The translations under genes were made by a program, and so were the position numbers. DNA of 64,000 nt from Kitagawia praeruptora. Its lineage: Eukaryota > Streptophyta > Magnoliopsida > Apiales > Apiaceae. This document shows, piece after piece, positions 19,475 to 29,503 of the stretch. The notes below the pieces were generated by a model. That model made no database searches, was not told the origin of the DNA, and saw nothing but the letters and a program-made list of their open reading frames with translations. Position 1 is the stretch's first letter; each line of letters starts with the position of its first letter. The DNA is taken from contig CM075346.1 in assembly GCA_037693485.1 (NCBI GenBank), positions 126,220,001 through 126,284,000 of the forward strand. The letters run 5' to 3'.

Positions 19475-21075
19475 ACAAGTTTGGGTCCATGTGACTTAGA
19501 AACAGTTTTATCATAAACAACATGCTTGTCAACTTTCTTGGCATTAGTCTTCTTGTCACTGTTAGAAGTCTTGGAACCTGAGGTTTCAGACTTAGGTGAC
19601 AGAGGTACCTTCCTAGCTTTAGGAGGACTTGAAGACTTTGACCTGGTGTAGTGTGTGTGAGAATTGTGACTGATACAACCATCAATGAATTTCCTTCTCA
19701 GATTGAAACAACTAGTCATTACATTCATATTGCATGGCATACAGTCAAATTTATCACAAAATGGTGCATCTCTATGTCTTAGAGGCACAGAACAATCATA
19801 GAAAGGTTTGGACACACTACCAACAGGTTTCTTGCATGCATGAGTTAAATGATTGGTACTGAAACAGTTCTGACAAGTTTTCCTAGGGGCATCAGGCATA
19901 TAAGCATAGTTGTTATCCTTGTTAATCCCTAACTTGCCATTTCTATTCTGTTTCTTCTTAGTCCCTTTCTTTTCTGATTCACTCTTCCCAGCTGAAACAA
20001 ACTTAACAAACTTCTTAGGTCTTGGCATATCAACTACTGGCTCCTTGTCTTTTGACTTGACACTCTCACTCTTGGATGATGCTTGTTGTTCATTTGATTG
20101 TGCCTCATCCTCATCATTCAACATTTGTTTGATGAGTAAGGCATTCTCATCAATTTCAAATGTTGGTTCCTTAAAAATTGGATTTTCAGTCTTTTTCAAA
20201 ATGTGAGGCACTTCCTCATGAACAACTGTGTCATCTTCAATGACAGCATAGCCTTTTCTCTGTTTAAGAGTGTCATAATCAAGTCCAATAGCAGCCTTGG
20301 GTTTTGCTTCAATTTTCTCACAGTAGGATTTCACTAGACCAGATGATTTCTTGAAAGTTTTTAGTTTGAATTCATTTTCAGCTAATTCATCCCTAAGAGC
20401 CTTTTCAACCTGACTAGCACATAAAACCTTATTCTGCAGATATTCAACTTCTTTCTTAAGGTTTTCTATTTGCATAGCAGTTAGCTCAAGTTCCTCATTC
20501 TTTTTGGTTAACATTTCATTTCTAGTAGACAGTTTAGCAATCTCTTCATTAGCAGCAGTCATACTAGTATGAATGTTAAACACTTCAACAGATAGTTGTT
20601 CAATCATGCATTTATACTCTGAAACAGACATGTCTATAGTAGTGAGAGATGGTACCTGAGGGTCTGATGGAGATGTGTCATCCTTGGAATTGGCCATCAA
20701 GGCATAATTGCAGAATTCTTGCTCCTCTCCATCACTGTCAGAATCATCCCAACACTTCCCTTCAGCTATGTAGGCCTTACCTTGTGTCTGCTTTTTCAGA
20801 AGGGCCTCATACTTAGCTTCAAGCTCAAGATAATCTCTATCCTTCTTTTTAGGCTTCTTGCATTCACTGGCAAAATGCCCTAGGTCATTGCATCTATAGC
20901 ACCTTACAGATGACCTATCCACATGGCTGGTTTTAAACTTATTCTTGTTTGGTTTCACAGGTGCCTTGCTTTTGTTGAATGAATGGTTTTGGGTTTTGGG
21001 TTTGAAGGGTTGATTCCTTTTGAATCTAATGTTTGGAAATTTTCTGGCCATGAAAGCATATGAAGTGTTTTCCAT
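19453..21075 (-). CDS. Sirevirus gag, C-terminal two thirds
   Basis: A 540-aa ORF. It has a basic N-terminal region, a CCHC knuckle CYRCNDLGHFASEC (residues 59-72), a long coiled-coil-like segment (about 150-245: MIEQLSVEVFNIH... to LKTFKK), a Lys/Glu-rich linker and a second knuckle-like CQNCFSTNHLTHAC (about 405). The extended gag with coiled coil is typical of Sireviruses. The frame also extends upstream of the Met to about 21170, joining the N-terminal gag ORF after a one-base frameshift. Confidence 0.88.
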   Translation of the reverse strand: MENTSYAFMARKFPNIRFKRNQPFKPKTQNHSFNKSKAPVKPNKNKFKTSHVDRSSVRCYRCNDLGHFASECKKPKKKDRDYLELEAKYEALLKKQTQGKAYIAEGKCWDDSDSDGEEQEFCNYALMANSKDDTSPSDPQVPSLTTIDMSVSEYKCMIEQLSVEVFNIHTSMTAANEEIAKLSTRNEMLTKKNEELELTAMQIENLKKEVEYLQNKVLCASQVEKALRDELAENEFKLKTFKKSSGLVKSYCEKIEAKPKAAIGLDYDTLKQRKGYAVIEDDTVVHEEVPHILKKTENPIFKEPTFEIDENALLIKQMLNDEDEAQSNEQQASSKSESVKSKDKEPVVDMPRPKKFVKFVSAGKSESEKKGTKKKQNRNGKLGINKDNNYAYMPDAPRKTCQNCFSTNHLTHACKKPVGSVSKPFYDCSVPLRHRDAPFCDKFDCMPCNMNVMTSCFNLRRKFIDGCISHNSHTHYTRSKSSSPPKARKVPLSPKSETSGSKTSNSDKKTNAKKVDKHVVYDKTVSKSHGPKLVWVPKEK

Positions 21076-21145
21076 CCTATCTAGTTCTTCAAGAGTGTAA
21101 AACTCTTCTTCCTCCTTCTCCTCAACAGGTTCACTTACCTCAGGT

Positions 21146-21952
21146 TCAGTTTCTTCCTCTTCTACTACCTTCTATCCTTAACTGACTTGTAGATGCTTCT
21201 AGGTCTTGAATAGATTTGTTGACAATCAAGGCACATGATGTGTTTACCATTCTACCTTGATTGGCTTGGATAGCCCTTTTCTGAAGCAACTCAAGCTCAT
21301 GAGTTTTTAAGACTCCATAGAGCACATCATATGTAACTTTGTTCAAATCTCTTTCCCTTAGAGAAATGACCCTTTGCTCTAGATGGTTTGGTGAGGATAG
21401 CAGAAACTTCATGTTTAACTCCTTGGTACTGTAAACCTTGCCATTCATCTGCAACTCAGTAACTAGCTTGTGAAATTTCTCAAACATCTCAGTAATGCTT
21501 TCCTTGGGCTGTGCCATGAAAGCCTCATACAGTGTGACCAGTATCTGTTTCTTGTTTTCCTTAACCTCATCAGTTCCTTCACACAACACCTCAACGTGAT
21601 CCCACATTTCTTTGGCAGATGTACATGATGCAATGTTTGCAAACATTGACATGTCCATGGAATCAATGATAAGCAACATGAGGTGGTTGTCAAGAGCAAC
21701 CTTCTCCCTTTCTGATTCTGTCCATTTTGATGGATCCTTGGCCTCATAAGATCTTGGGATACTTGTGGTTCCAACAGTCTTCTCTGGTATCTCTTGTTGT
21801 GGAACAAAAGGACCATTCTTAAGAATCTCAGGATACAAAGGATGAGAGGCTTTGATGAACAACATCATCTTTATCTTCCAGAGGTTGAAGTTATCTTTGT
21901 CAAACTTAGGGACTTTCACCGTTCCTGTAGTCTTTGGTGTATTCGAACTCAT
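21146..21952 (-). CDS. Sirevirus gag, N-terminal part
   Basis: A 268-aa ORF starting 46 bp inside the 5' LTR. It has the UBN2-type copia gag core: VKVPKFDKDNFNLWKIKM near residue 13, AKEMWDHVEVLCEGTDEVKENK near 110, and a region on helix-forming residues to about 235. The last residues (after about 258) are out-of-frame translation; the gag sequence continues in the next frame from about 21170. Confidence 0.9.
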   Translation of the reverse strand: MSSNTPKTTGTVKVPKFDKDNFNLWKIKMMLFIKASHPLYPEILKNGPFVPQQEIPEKTVGTTSIPRSYEAKDPSKWTESEREKVALDNHLMLLIIDSMDMSMFANIASCTSAKEMWDHVEVLCEGTDEVKENKKQILVTLYEAFMAQPKESITEMFEKFHKLVTELQMNGKVYSTKELNMKFLLSSPNHLEQRVISLRERDLNKVTYDVLYGVLKTHELELLQKRAIQANQGRMVNTSCALIVNKSIQDLEASTSQLRIEGSRRGRN

Positions 21953-21980
21953 GATCGTTTTTCTGTTTTTGAATAAACAG

Positions 21981-21995
21981 CCCGCTCTGATACCA
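21981..21995 (-). promoter_or_regulatory. primer-binding site of the Sirevirus element
   Basis: The minus strand reads TGGTATCAGAGCGGG two bases after the 5' LTR end. It is complementary to the 3' end of plant initiator tRNA-Met, the standard copia primer. Confidence 0.92.
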
Positions 21996-21997
21996 CT

Positions 21998-23292
21998 TGT
22001 TGAGTATTGAATACGATAAAAGAATACAGAGGGGGGGTGAATGGATTCTTGAACTTTTCTTCTTCGAGTCTATGTAGCAAGAGTGTTTGTGTGTGCAAGA
22101 TTGAAGGTGCGAATAAAGAATAACAAAAAACATAATATCACTTTAATCTAATGTATTATTAGATAAAGGTTGCTACAATCTGTGAATACAAATGATAGTA
22201 TTCTCAGCTTCGTTTTTCTCAGAGAGATACAGCTTACAGTGTATGAAAAACTTGACTGACAAAGTTACAAAGTTAATTGACTAAGGAAGTGAGGCTGTAT
22301 CCTTATAGAACATGGATACACCCTACTTACTACAAATAAGGTAGCTGAACAAATTACTTTCTAGTCTGTCTATCCTTTTTGAGTAAGTGTCCAAATGGTT
22401 ACAGATTTGACTTTGCAAAGCCTGTTCAGATCCACTTCTTTAGCCCCTTGTCTCTTCTATATCTCTCCAAGCTTCCTTGTAGGCTTTCCAGAGCACGTTA
22501 CAGATTGTGGTCCATAAAGTGCATTGGCTTGTTGCAGGTTTCTGACTTGTACAATTTCTTCAGTATTTTGTCTCCAAGAATGTATTCGAGAAGTGACTAA
22601 GTAGTTGATTCGAGAACTAGAATTGACTTGATCGATAACTCTGAGTTCTCGAACACTATTATATTGACATATCGAATTACTTCTCGAATAGCTCTTTTCT
22701 TCAGGATTCCTTGAGTTGTCGAATAGAACACTTGACTTGTCGAATCCTTGAGATATCGAATAGCTTTCTGAGTCTTTGAGATATCGAATGGAACTTTGAC
22801 TTGTTGACTCCTTGAGAACTCGAATACTACTTTGACTTGTTGACTTCCTGAGTTCTCGAATATAGTACATAGACATATCGAATCTCTGAGATATCGAATG
22901 AGATATCGAACAGTGTATTCAGAGATATCGAATAGTGTCTTGAGATATCGAATCCCTGACTTCTCGAATGCTGGACTTCTCGAATAGACAAATATACTTC
23001 TCGAATTGGTACTTAGGCAAATTCTTCATTTCTTCAAATCCCAACTGTGATTATTTGACAGTCTTTATCTTCTTGCTTGAGGCATGAACCTTGGAACTTC
23101 TTTCAAGCATTATTCTAGACTCTATAAGTACAGTTACACAACTAGGATTTGATGCATACTGCAAGTACAATACAAACAGAAACTCTACAACTAGAGATTC
23201 TCTCAGTTAAGAGGTCATGTAAGTAATGCAAAAGCATTACAAACAATTAGGCTTGTTATTAGATGTATACAGGCATGCCTCTGTAACTAACA
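21998..23292 (-). repeat. 5' LTR of the Sirevirus element
   Basis: 1295 bp, partner of 10098-11393. It carries the same TCGAA motif array (22580-23008). Few substitutions and a one-base length difference separate the two copies. Confidence 0.95.
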
Positions 23293-23403
23293 AATAGTGA
23301 TTTTATTGTTAAAATAAGTAAGGTAGTTGGTGTAATAGTGTAAAGTGTTGAAAAAGTGGAATGAAGTAGTGGATGTAATAATGTATTTTATTGTTAAAAG
23401 TTA

Positions 23404-23658
23404 CTCCCTCTGTCCCCCTTGGTTCTTTACCTTGGGGGACGTAATTCTGACATGAATTTTAAGGTGCATTTTGTGAATCGTTTCATAACTTATTTTTAAA
23501 ATTTTCTTTTTTTTTGTATAAAAATAGAATTGTTCTATTTTTATATAAAAAAAAAGAAAATTTTAAAAATAAATTATGGAACTATATTTTTTATGAGTCT
23601 TAAAATGCGTGTCAAGCAGTGAAAAAAAAATGTAAAGAAATGTGGGGGACGGAGGGAG
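23404..23658. mobile_element. Stowaway-like MITE, 255 bp
   Basis: Ends CTCCCTCTGTCCCCC and GGGGGACGGAGGGAG form inverted repeats, flanked by TA on both sides (23402-23403 and 23659-23660). The centre is a near-perfect palindrome around TATAAAAATAGAA-TTCTATTTTTATA. It is inserted in the right half of the MITE that also hosts the Sirevirus. Confidence 0.85.
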
Positions 23659-23747
23659 TACTATTTTTGGTAATGTAAAAAAATGGGTGGGACGTCCCAA
23701 AATAGTAACTGTAAAGAACCTGTTGGGACGGAGGGAGTATATACATT

Positions 23748-23958
23748 GGGGGATCGGGGCATGGCACGCATTTTAAGGCTCCTAACTACTATAGTTATAT
23801 AACTTATTTTTACAATTTTTTTGTATAAAAATAGAACAATCCTATTACAAAAAAAAATTTAAAAATAAGTTATGGAGCTATACTAGTTATGCACCTTAAA
23901 ATGTGTGTCAGACACTCTAAAAAAACGTATAAAAATGAATGACAGAGAGGGGGTACAA
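23748..23958. mobile_element. decayed palindromic MITE related to the preceding one
   Basis: It repeats the body of the MITE at 23404-23658 (ATTTTAAGG, ATAACTTATTTTTA, GTATAAAAATAGAA, then the inverse AAAATAAGTTATGGA). The ends TACATTGGGGGA and GAGAGGGGGTA are degenerate. Boundaries are approximate. Confidence 0.5.
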
Positions 23959-23959
23959 A

Positions 23960-24750
23960 GTTGAAAACTTTTAAATCAGAAGACTTGATGCGTAAGGGGG
24001 TGTTTCATAGTGCTTTTTGCTTTCAAATTTATGATTTGAAAATTTTTTTTTATATATTTTAACATTTAAATATTAATAAATGTTTGACAAATGTTTTATG
24101 AAATTAATCTTTAGAAAACAATACATGTCGAACATATAACAATATTACATACAAAATATTCCATATCGCCAAATAAATCAATCTTTATATTAGGTGTTAA
24201 TTATTCTATAAAAAAAATAAGGAACACCATATTAAGACCTCAGTTGAAAATAGCCACTAATCACACTACAGATCTTAACATTTAACAACATCATCTTCTC
24301 AACTCATCTTCTTTCTATATATAATTAGGAGAACAGATATTTGTCAAACTTGCATCCTAAGCAAATAAATTAGCTCCCGAACCTAACTACGAACCTAACT
24401 AAATTATTATATTTAACAAATAATGTACTTCCAAGGAGTTGAACCCATGACCTCTCATAATGAAACTAAGCTCACCAACCAATTTGGCTAGATGGACATA
24501 AATACTTATAATAGAATTCATTAACCACCTACATAAATACTTTTCGGGTTATATCATGTTTAATATATATTAAACTATTCATTTAAGATAAAATTACTTA
24601 TATTATAACTTGTGCGCATTATTTTTTATAATTATTTATAGACCCACCCATCTAAATAAATTTTACAGAAAATTTTCTTGTATTTTTGAAATGGAAAAAA
24701 TAATTATTATTTTGAGATAAATTGTTTTGTGCATAATCTCATAAATGAAA
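23960..24750. other. AT-rich stretch with a possible Helitron-like start and tRNA-like patch
   Basis: At 24307 the sequence TCTTCTTTCTATATATAAT resembles the start of the Helitron at 38745. Around 24452-24506 the minus strand shows A-box-like TAGCCAAATTGGTTGG and B-box-like GGGTTCAACTCC. No 3' hairpin plus CTRR end is found, so a Helitron call is tentative. No gene seen. Confidence 0.35.
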
Positions 24751-25592
24751 ATGTGAAAAACTAAAATACCCACCATTTTATTTCTCCTGCCCAAAATACC
24801 CACCAGCTGAACTGTCCGCCCTTTTTACCCACGGGCCACGCATCACACACATGCGTACAGGCAATACGCATCTTGAAAATGCGTGGAGACTGACCACGCA
24901 TGTATGTAATGCGTGGAGTGTGTAAATCAACATTGTGAGTTTGTGCACAGTGACTTGGCATACGTATGTTGAGAATGCGTGGTTCAAGATACGCATGATC
25001 AACATGCGTATGTTACGTTACTGTTCATCTTCTTCACCCATCGCCGGAGATGAAGTTTTGGTCGAAAATTCGACAAGTTTGTTCACCCCTTTCCAGCAAT
25101 CGTTCACTAAAATGCTATACATCAAATTGCTCGCCTTCTCACGATCTACAATCATGTACCACTCACTTTCCCGGATTTAAAAGCCCCAAATTCGAACCTC
25201 TTTTTCCGATGGACTCTCCGATTGGTCTATGCAAACCCCTACAGGGCCGGAAAACAATAAATGAATGGGGAAAAAGGTATAGGCAGGTCTGGGCTTTCTT
25301 TTGGTGCCATCAAAAGTAGTGGACGTTGTCGGAGGTGTGCGAACGACAACGGCGACCAGATTAGCGATTTGGAGCTTCAGAGAGACGCCGAAATGGTTTG
25401 TGACAAAATGACGTCAGCTAACGTCATTGCGCATCTGGGTGATGCGTGACCCCAGAGGCGCATTACTAGAATGCGTATCCCAGAGTACGCATGCTGGGCA
25501 TGCATATCTCGTGGGCAAAAAGGGCGGACTTTCCCGCATACGAGCATTTGGGCAAGGGGACTACAAAAGTGGTGTATTTTGGTTATTTTATC
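24751..25592. mobile_element. non-autonomous Mutator-like element B, 842 bp
   Basis: Relative of the element at 6693-7540: nearly equal length, same TIR blocks (AAAATAC-CC, TGCCCAAA, GTCCGCCCTTTTT) and the same dense ATACGCAT/ATGCGT motifs in both subterminal regions, in the opposite orientation. The candidate 9-bp TSD is TAAATGAAA/TATATGAAA (24742-24750 and 25593-25601; one mismatch). The interior contains TGACGTCA near 25409 and a GTTACTGTTCATC block shared with element A. Small ORFs inside show no known domain. Confidence 0.75.
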
Positions 25593-25851
25593 TATATGAA
25601 ATGCATAGATAAAATAATTATTCTTTGAGATCAACTATTTTGTTAACAATATCACATATGAAGTGCTCGTGGTTAATTTTGTTGTGAAATTTAATAAAAA
25701 AATACAATAAATTAAAATTGGTTGGTCAAATTAGAATCAATTAAACTATAGGCATACTAAAAATATGAACTTTAAGAAAATTTATATAAATATACAAATG
25801 CGACTTGGATTACATATCGATTATTGGTTAATAATTACATATAATATATAG

Positions 25852-26255
25852 TTTATTTATAAGACGGTATGATAAATACTATATAAAATATAGCAAATTA
25901 ATTAGCGAAATAAGAAAGATATGAAGTTTTGAAAGGAAATTTGAAACATTTATATAATATATATAAGAAATTTGTACTCCATGTCGGTTATCAGTTATCG
26001 ATGAAATAACTAAATAAAATATATCGTTGAGTTATGAGACGATACTATAATTTATAGTTATTTATAAGACGGTATGATAAATACTATACAAAATATAACA
26101 AATTAATTAGCAAAATAAGAAAGATATGAAGTTTTGAAAGGAAATTTGAAACATTTATATATATATATGAGATTTGTACTCCACGTCGGTTATCAGTTAT
26201 CGATTAAATAACTAAATAAAATATATCGTTGAGTTGTGAGAGATACTATAATTAA
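25852..26255. repeat. 205-bp tandem duplication (two copies)
   Basis: The unit beginning TTATTTATAAGACGGTATGA occurs at about 25852 and again 205 bp later. Both copies include GGAAATTTGAAACATTTATA and GTCGGTTATCAGTTATCGAT. They differ by scattered substitutions and short indels in TA runs. The sequence is AT-rich and non-coding. Confidence 0.85.
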
Positions 26256-28066
26256 GATTATGTATATAGTGATATATATATATAACATTGTATCTTGTTC
26301 TATATATAATTAACAAAGGGAGGAACTCAGACTTTAACTTTAATAAGTAAGATCTTGTATGTTACAATAATTAAGGTCTTGTAATCTTTAAAATGTTTAA
26401 AATTTTAAACATGAAAGCATTCAATAATTTGTTGCACGGTCATTTACCTTTAAATGCTTTCAAAGACATATACTTACCTATTGGTGGTCGAGGAAGAAGT
26501 TGTTTTGGCATCAGAAGCCACAATGGTATCCTTCCACACTTTTGGTGACCATGCATTCCTCACATATGTGCTCCAAATTTGTTTCATATATTTTTAATGT
26601 ATAAAAATATTACCAAATCGTTCAAATAATACGAAGGTTCGCGATGTTTAACAATGCTAGAAATGATCCGTTCCTCGCATATAGTTCTATATATAATAGA
26701 CAAACATGGGGCAAAAATAAGGGTGTTTTGAGCAAAAAAATTCCTCATAAATTTACTAACATGCCCCTGTTCAATGAAAAATTACAATTATACACCCCCG
26801 TTATTTTGCATATTGTATCCGATTGAATCCAGGGCTCTTCGTCTACGTTTACCATCATACACTTGGAGAGACTATAGAGTCATACTAAAATATCCCTGTG
26901 CTCAGTATCTCCAGCTGCTCCCGGTTCTTTCTAAATAGATTTTGATATAATTGAACACTCATCCTCCTCCTCTAGTTGTGGTTAATTATTTTTCTTATTC
27001 TACCTTTTTTCTCTTTTGATTGCTTAATATGTCTTGTTGTTGTGTCAGTTTTGCCTTCACAATGGGTTCAAACTTCAAACAAATGTAAATCTATTCTATA
27101 TATAATGCCGCAAACAGATGATTACCTGGATCAAACATGGGGATTACTACATATTTGATAGAATGTTTGAATGAATTTAATCTTCATCAGGGTGATTTTT
27201 CAGTGCACATACTACTGGTAAGTTTTTAATATGATGTTAACACAACTTTAAATGTATACTCTCTTCTTTATGTAATGTAATGTTACTGATTCCTCATTTA
27301 TGTCGTGCCTTGGGATCTCTCTACTTGACTTTTAATAATTGGTGATTTTGTATTGATAAAGACTTGAGAGTTGAGAAGTATCGCAGGAGCTCTTCACATT
27401 AGTTTTGTCTTGTCTTGCTCATTATGCAAAAGTATTTAATTGATTGTTACTCTTAAGTTAAAGTTTTAAACAATTTCCCGTTACACTTTATATGCACAAG
27501 GATATGCTTTATGTTTTTTCTTATCGGACCTTGATGGATGCACTGTGACCTACTACAAGTTTAGAATTTATAACAAACGAGAACCCAATATATTCGTGTC
27601 TAACTTCGTAAAACTTACATTTAAAAGCAACCTTTATGATTTATTCTATCTCCATGTATTGTACATTGTTGTTGGCGTACCATCATTTTCTTTAATACAA
27701 AATATTTCATGAAAATGTATTCTACTAAGACAGAGTATAAAACTTCGGGACCAGTGCTTGTGGTCGTGCATTGGGGGGGGAGGGGGGGTTTACAACAAAG
27801 AAGGGGAATATAGATTTCAGGCCTCAAGCAGATAAATCATTTTTAAATTCTTCCTTGTCAGTCGTGCCCCTATTGCTTCATTTTCTAAAATAGAATGATT
27901 ACAAATTTTTTTTAGTCACAAGTTAATTGCAATTGGTTCTGGACTGAGGAAGAGTCACCTGTTAGATTAATTTATGTTGCATTTTAAAAATTTGTGTTCC
28001 AAACAATGAATGGATTGTGCCAACTGATCATGCATGATTTTTTTCCTTGAGATTTTGATAGCAACA
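26256..28066. other. intergenic stretch with a Helitron-like start and repeat shared with 31380-31660
   Basis: At 26687-26720, TTCTATATATAATAGACAAA then ACATGGGGC resembles the Helitron start at 38750. The following GAGCAAAAAAATTCC, TTTACTAACATGCCCC and GAAAAATTACA blocks recur at 31406-31460. A G-rich run (G8-A-G7) lies at 27773-27788. Possible splice-like GTAAG signals occur but no exon can be identified. Confidence 0.4.
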
Positions 28067-28269
28067 TGCTATGGACTGTCTCACAGGCACTGATTACACC
28101 AAGATATCGGACATTCGGGAGGTCCGTACTCTCCCAAAACTAGACAACGTTTACACAATATTCATAATCGATAACCTAATTCCCCTTGTTTCCCTTTTTT
28201 ATACTGCACATTCTAATTCCTCTTGGACCTCTTATTGAGCCTATTTCTAACTTGGGTCAATCCATAACA
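28067..28269 (-). repeat. 3' LTR of the small LTR element
   Basis: On the minus strand it begins TGTTATGGATTG and ends CAGTCCATAGCA, so its ends are short inverted repeats. It contains TATAAAA-like sequence (minus strand, near 28195-28201), a plausible TATA box. Confidence 0.9.
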
Positions 28270-28286
28270 ATACCCCGCTCCCAAAG
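28270..28286 (-). promoter_or_regulatory. polypurine tract of the small LTR element
   Basis: The minus strand reads CTTTGGGAGCGGGGTAT directly before the 3' LTR. Confidence 0.8.
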
Positions 28287-28336
28287 AATGACCTTGTCCT
28301 CAAGGTCGAAAGCCGGAAACTGCATTAGAAACAGAG

Positions 28337-29400
28337 TTAGGTACCAAGTCCCAAGTCCATATCATCTCTTTCTCTCTTGTAGATCTCTACTTCACCACAC
28401 AGGTCTATGATCTTTTTCTCCTGCATGTCTGCGTCCCTGGCTTCAGTGTGCTCCATAACAAGCATTTCCAAGGATTTTTGATCTTCATCAAGATTGACAC
28501 TGCATCTGGAGTCAGTTTCCAAGATGCTTTTTGCATTCTTGGTTGTTGCTGACCTGTTGGAAAGGTCCAGTATCTCCTTGTTCTTCTCTTCCAACATTTC
28601 ATCTAGGTCTTGCACAGCAAGAATCAACTCACTGTTCGATTCTTGTGTCTTTTGAAGTTGAATACGAAGATTTGCATTTAGATCCTTCTCATGGTTCAGT
28701 TCTTGCCTCAGTTCTTCAAGAAGAGCCCGAGGATCACCTCCTTTGTATTGCAATTTGTTTTGCATTTTAGCTTTTTCACGCTCTTCTTTTAATGAGTAGC
28801 GTTCTTCCTTCAGACTGATAACCTCCCTTGAAAGATCCTGCACCCTTTTGCTTTCCTTCACAATATTTTTACGTAGGGTCTGTAGTTCTAAGTCTGAAAG
28901 TTCTGCCTGTCTTGCTAAAACAGCAAGCTCAGTTTTAAGCTTCTCAACCAAGATATCTGAAGTGTCCTGAGACCTCTCACCTGTAAGAGCCTCACATGGA
29001 CTGTTTAATGAATCATCTGTACTTGCATCCGGAAGAGAACCTCCTGACCATTCAGATTGTGATATCTGTCGTTCATCATAGAGTCATGTAGACGCATCAG
29101 GCTTTGACCTCCAAGCCAGGGGGGCATGAACCAGAGAAGATAGGAAGCTATTACCATCTTTAGTGGTATTAATATTCGTCATGCCAAGCACTTGAGTTGT
29201 ATTATGTTCAGAGCTGGTATCTAAATTTGACGTCATAACTTCAGATCCACAAGAAGATGCTTGTAGCTTCTGATAAACTATTTTCAAGTACTCACACTGT
29301 TCTCGAAATTCCGACTATCGCTTTTCATCATCATTTCCAGAATCATATAAAATATTTAATTCCGCCAAACTCTTGAGTAAACTCATTGTATTTACTCCAA
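28337..29400 (-). pseudogene. captured fragment of a plant NT-C2/coiled-coil (myosin heavy chain-related) gene
   Basis: A 204-aa open segment (28337-28951) continues in the same frame upstream through a 67-aa segment (29084-29287) and on to about 29400. Interrupting stops are TGA at about 29084 and TAG at 29315-29317. The sequence is strongly coiled-coil (VEKLKTELAVLARQAELSD; ELRQELNHEKDLNANLRIQL; LDEMLEEKNKEILDL). It resembles the middle part of plant proteins annotated as myosin heavy chain-related, with an N-terminal NT-C2 domain (Arabidopsis At1g63300/At5g41140 type); that match is from memory and unsearched. It ends abruptly after EVEIYKRERDD and passes into element sequence. Both ends of the parent gene are missing, so this is a transduced fragment inside a retroelement. 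Confidence 0.72.
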
Positions 29401-29503
29401 CAGCCCATGCGGCCTTGATGCTAAGCTGAACTAAAGAATTATGGAGCTCCGCGAAAATATGTGGCACTGACAGCCTCTTAAACTCAGACCTGTAAGGTTT
29501 TGT

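Larger units (their letters stand above)
10098..23292 (-). mobile_element. complete Sirevirus-type Ty1/copia element, 13.2 kb
   Basis: Two LTRs (10098-11393 and 21998-23292) flanked by the 5-bp TSD AATAG (10093-10097 and 23293-23297). PBS and PPT are in the expected places. On the minus strand the order is gag, protease, integrase, RT, RNase H, then a long extra ORF in the env position. That extra ORF and the large size fit the Sirevirus (SIRE/Maximus) lineage. The LTRs differ at about 18-20 sites by eye in 1295 bp, so insertion is recent. gag-pol and the extra ORF carry several stops and frameshifts. Confidence 0.93.
9975..23737. mobile_element. Stowaway-like MITE split by the Sirevirus element
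   Basis: Left part 9975-10097 and right part 23298-23737 join when the copia element is removed. The ends carry the Stowaway repeat CTCCCTCCGTC..., each next to TA. Both halves contain (T)GTAAAGAACCT-TTGGGAC and the interior GTGGGTGTAATAGTG/TTTTATTGTTAAAATAAGT sequence shared with the intact MITE at 39565-39889. The left end has two start motifs (9975 and 9997), so its exact boundary is uncertain. The right half is itself interrupted by another Stowaway (23404-23658). Confidence 0.7.
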
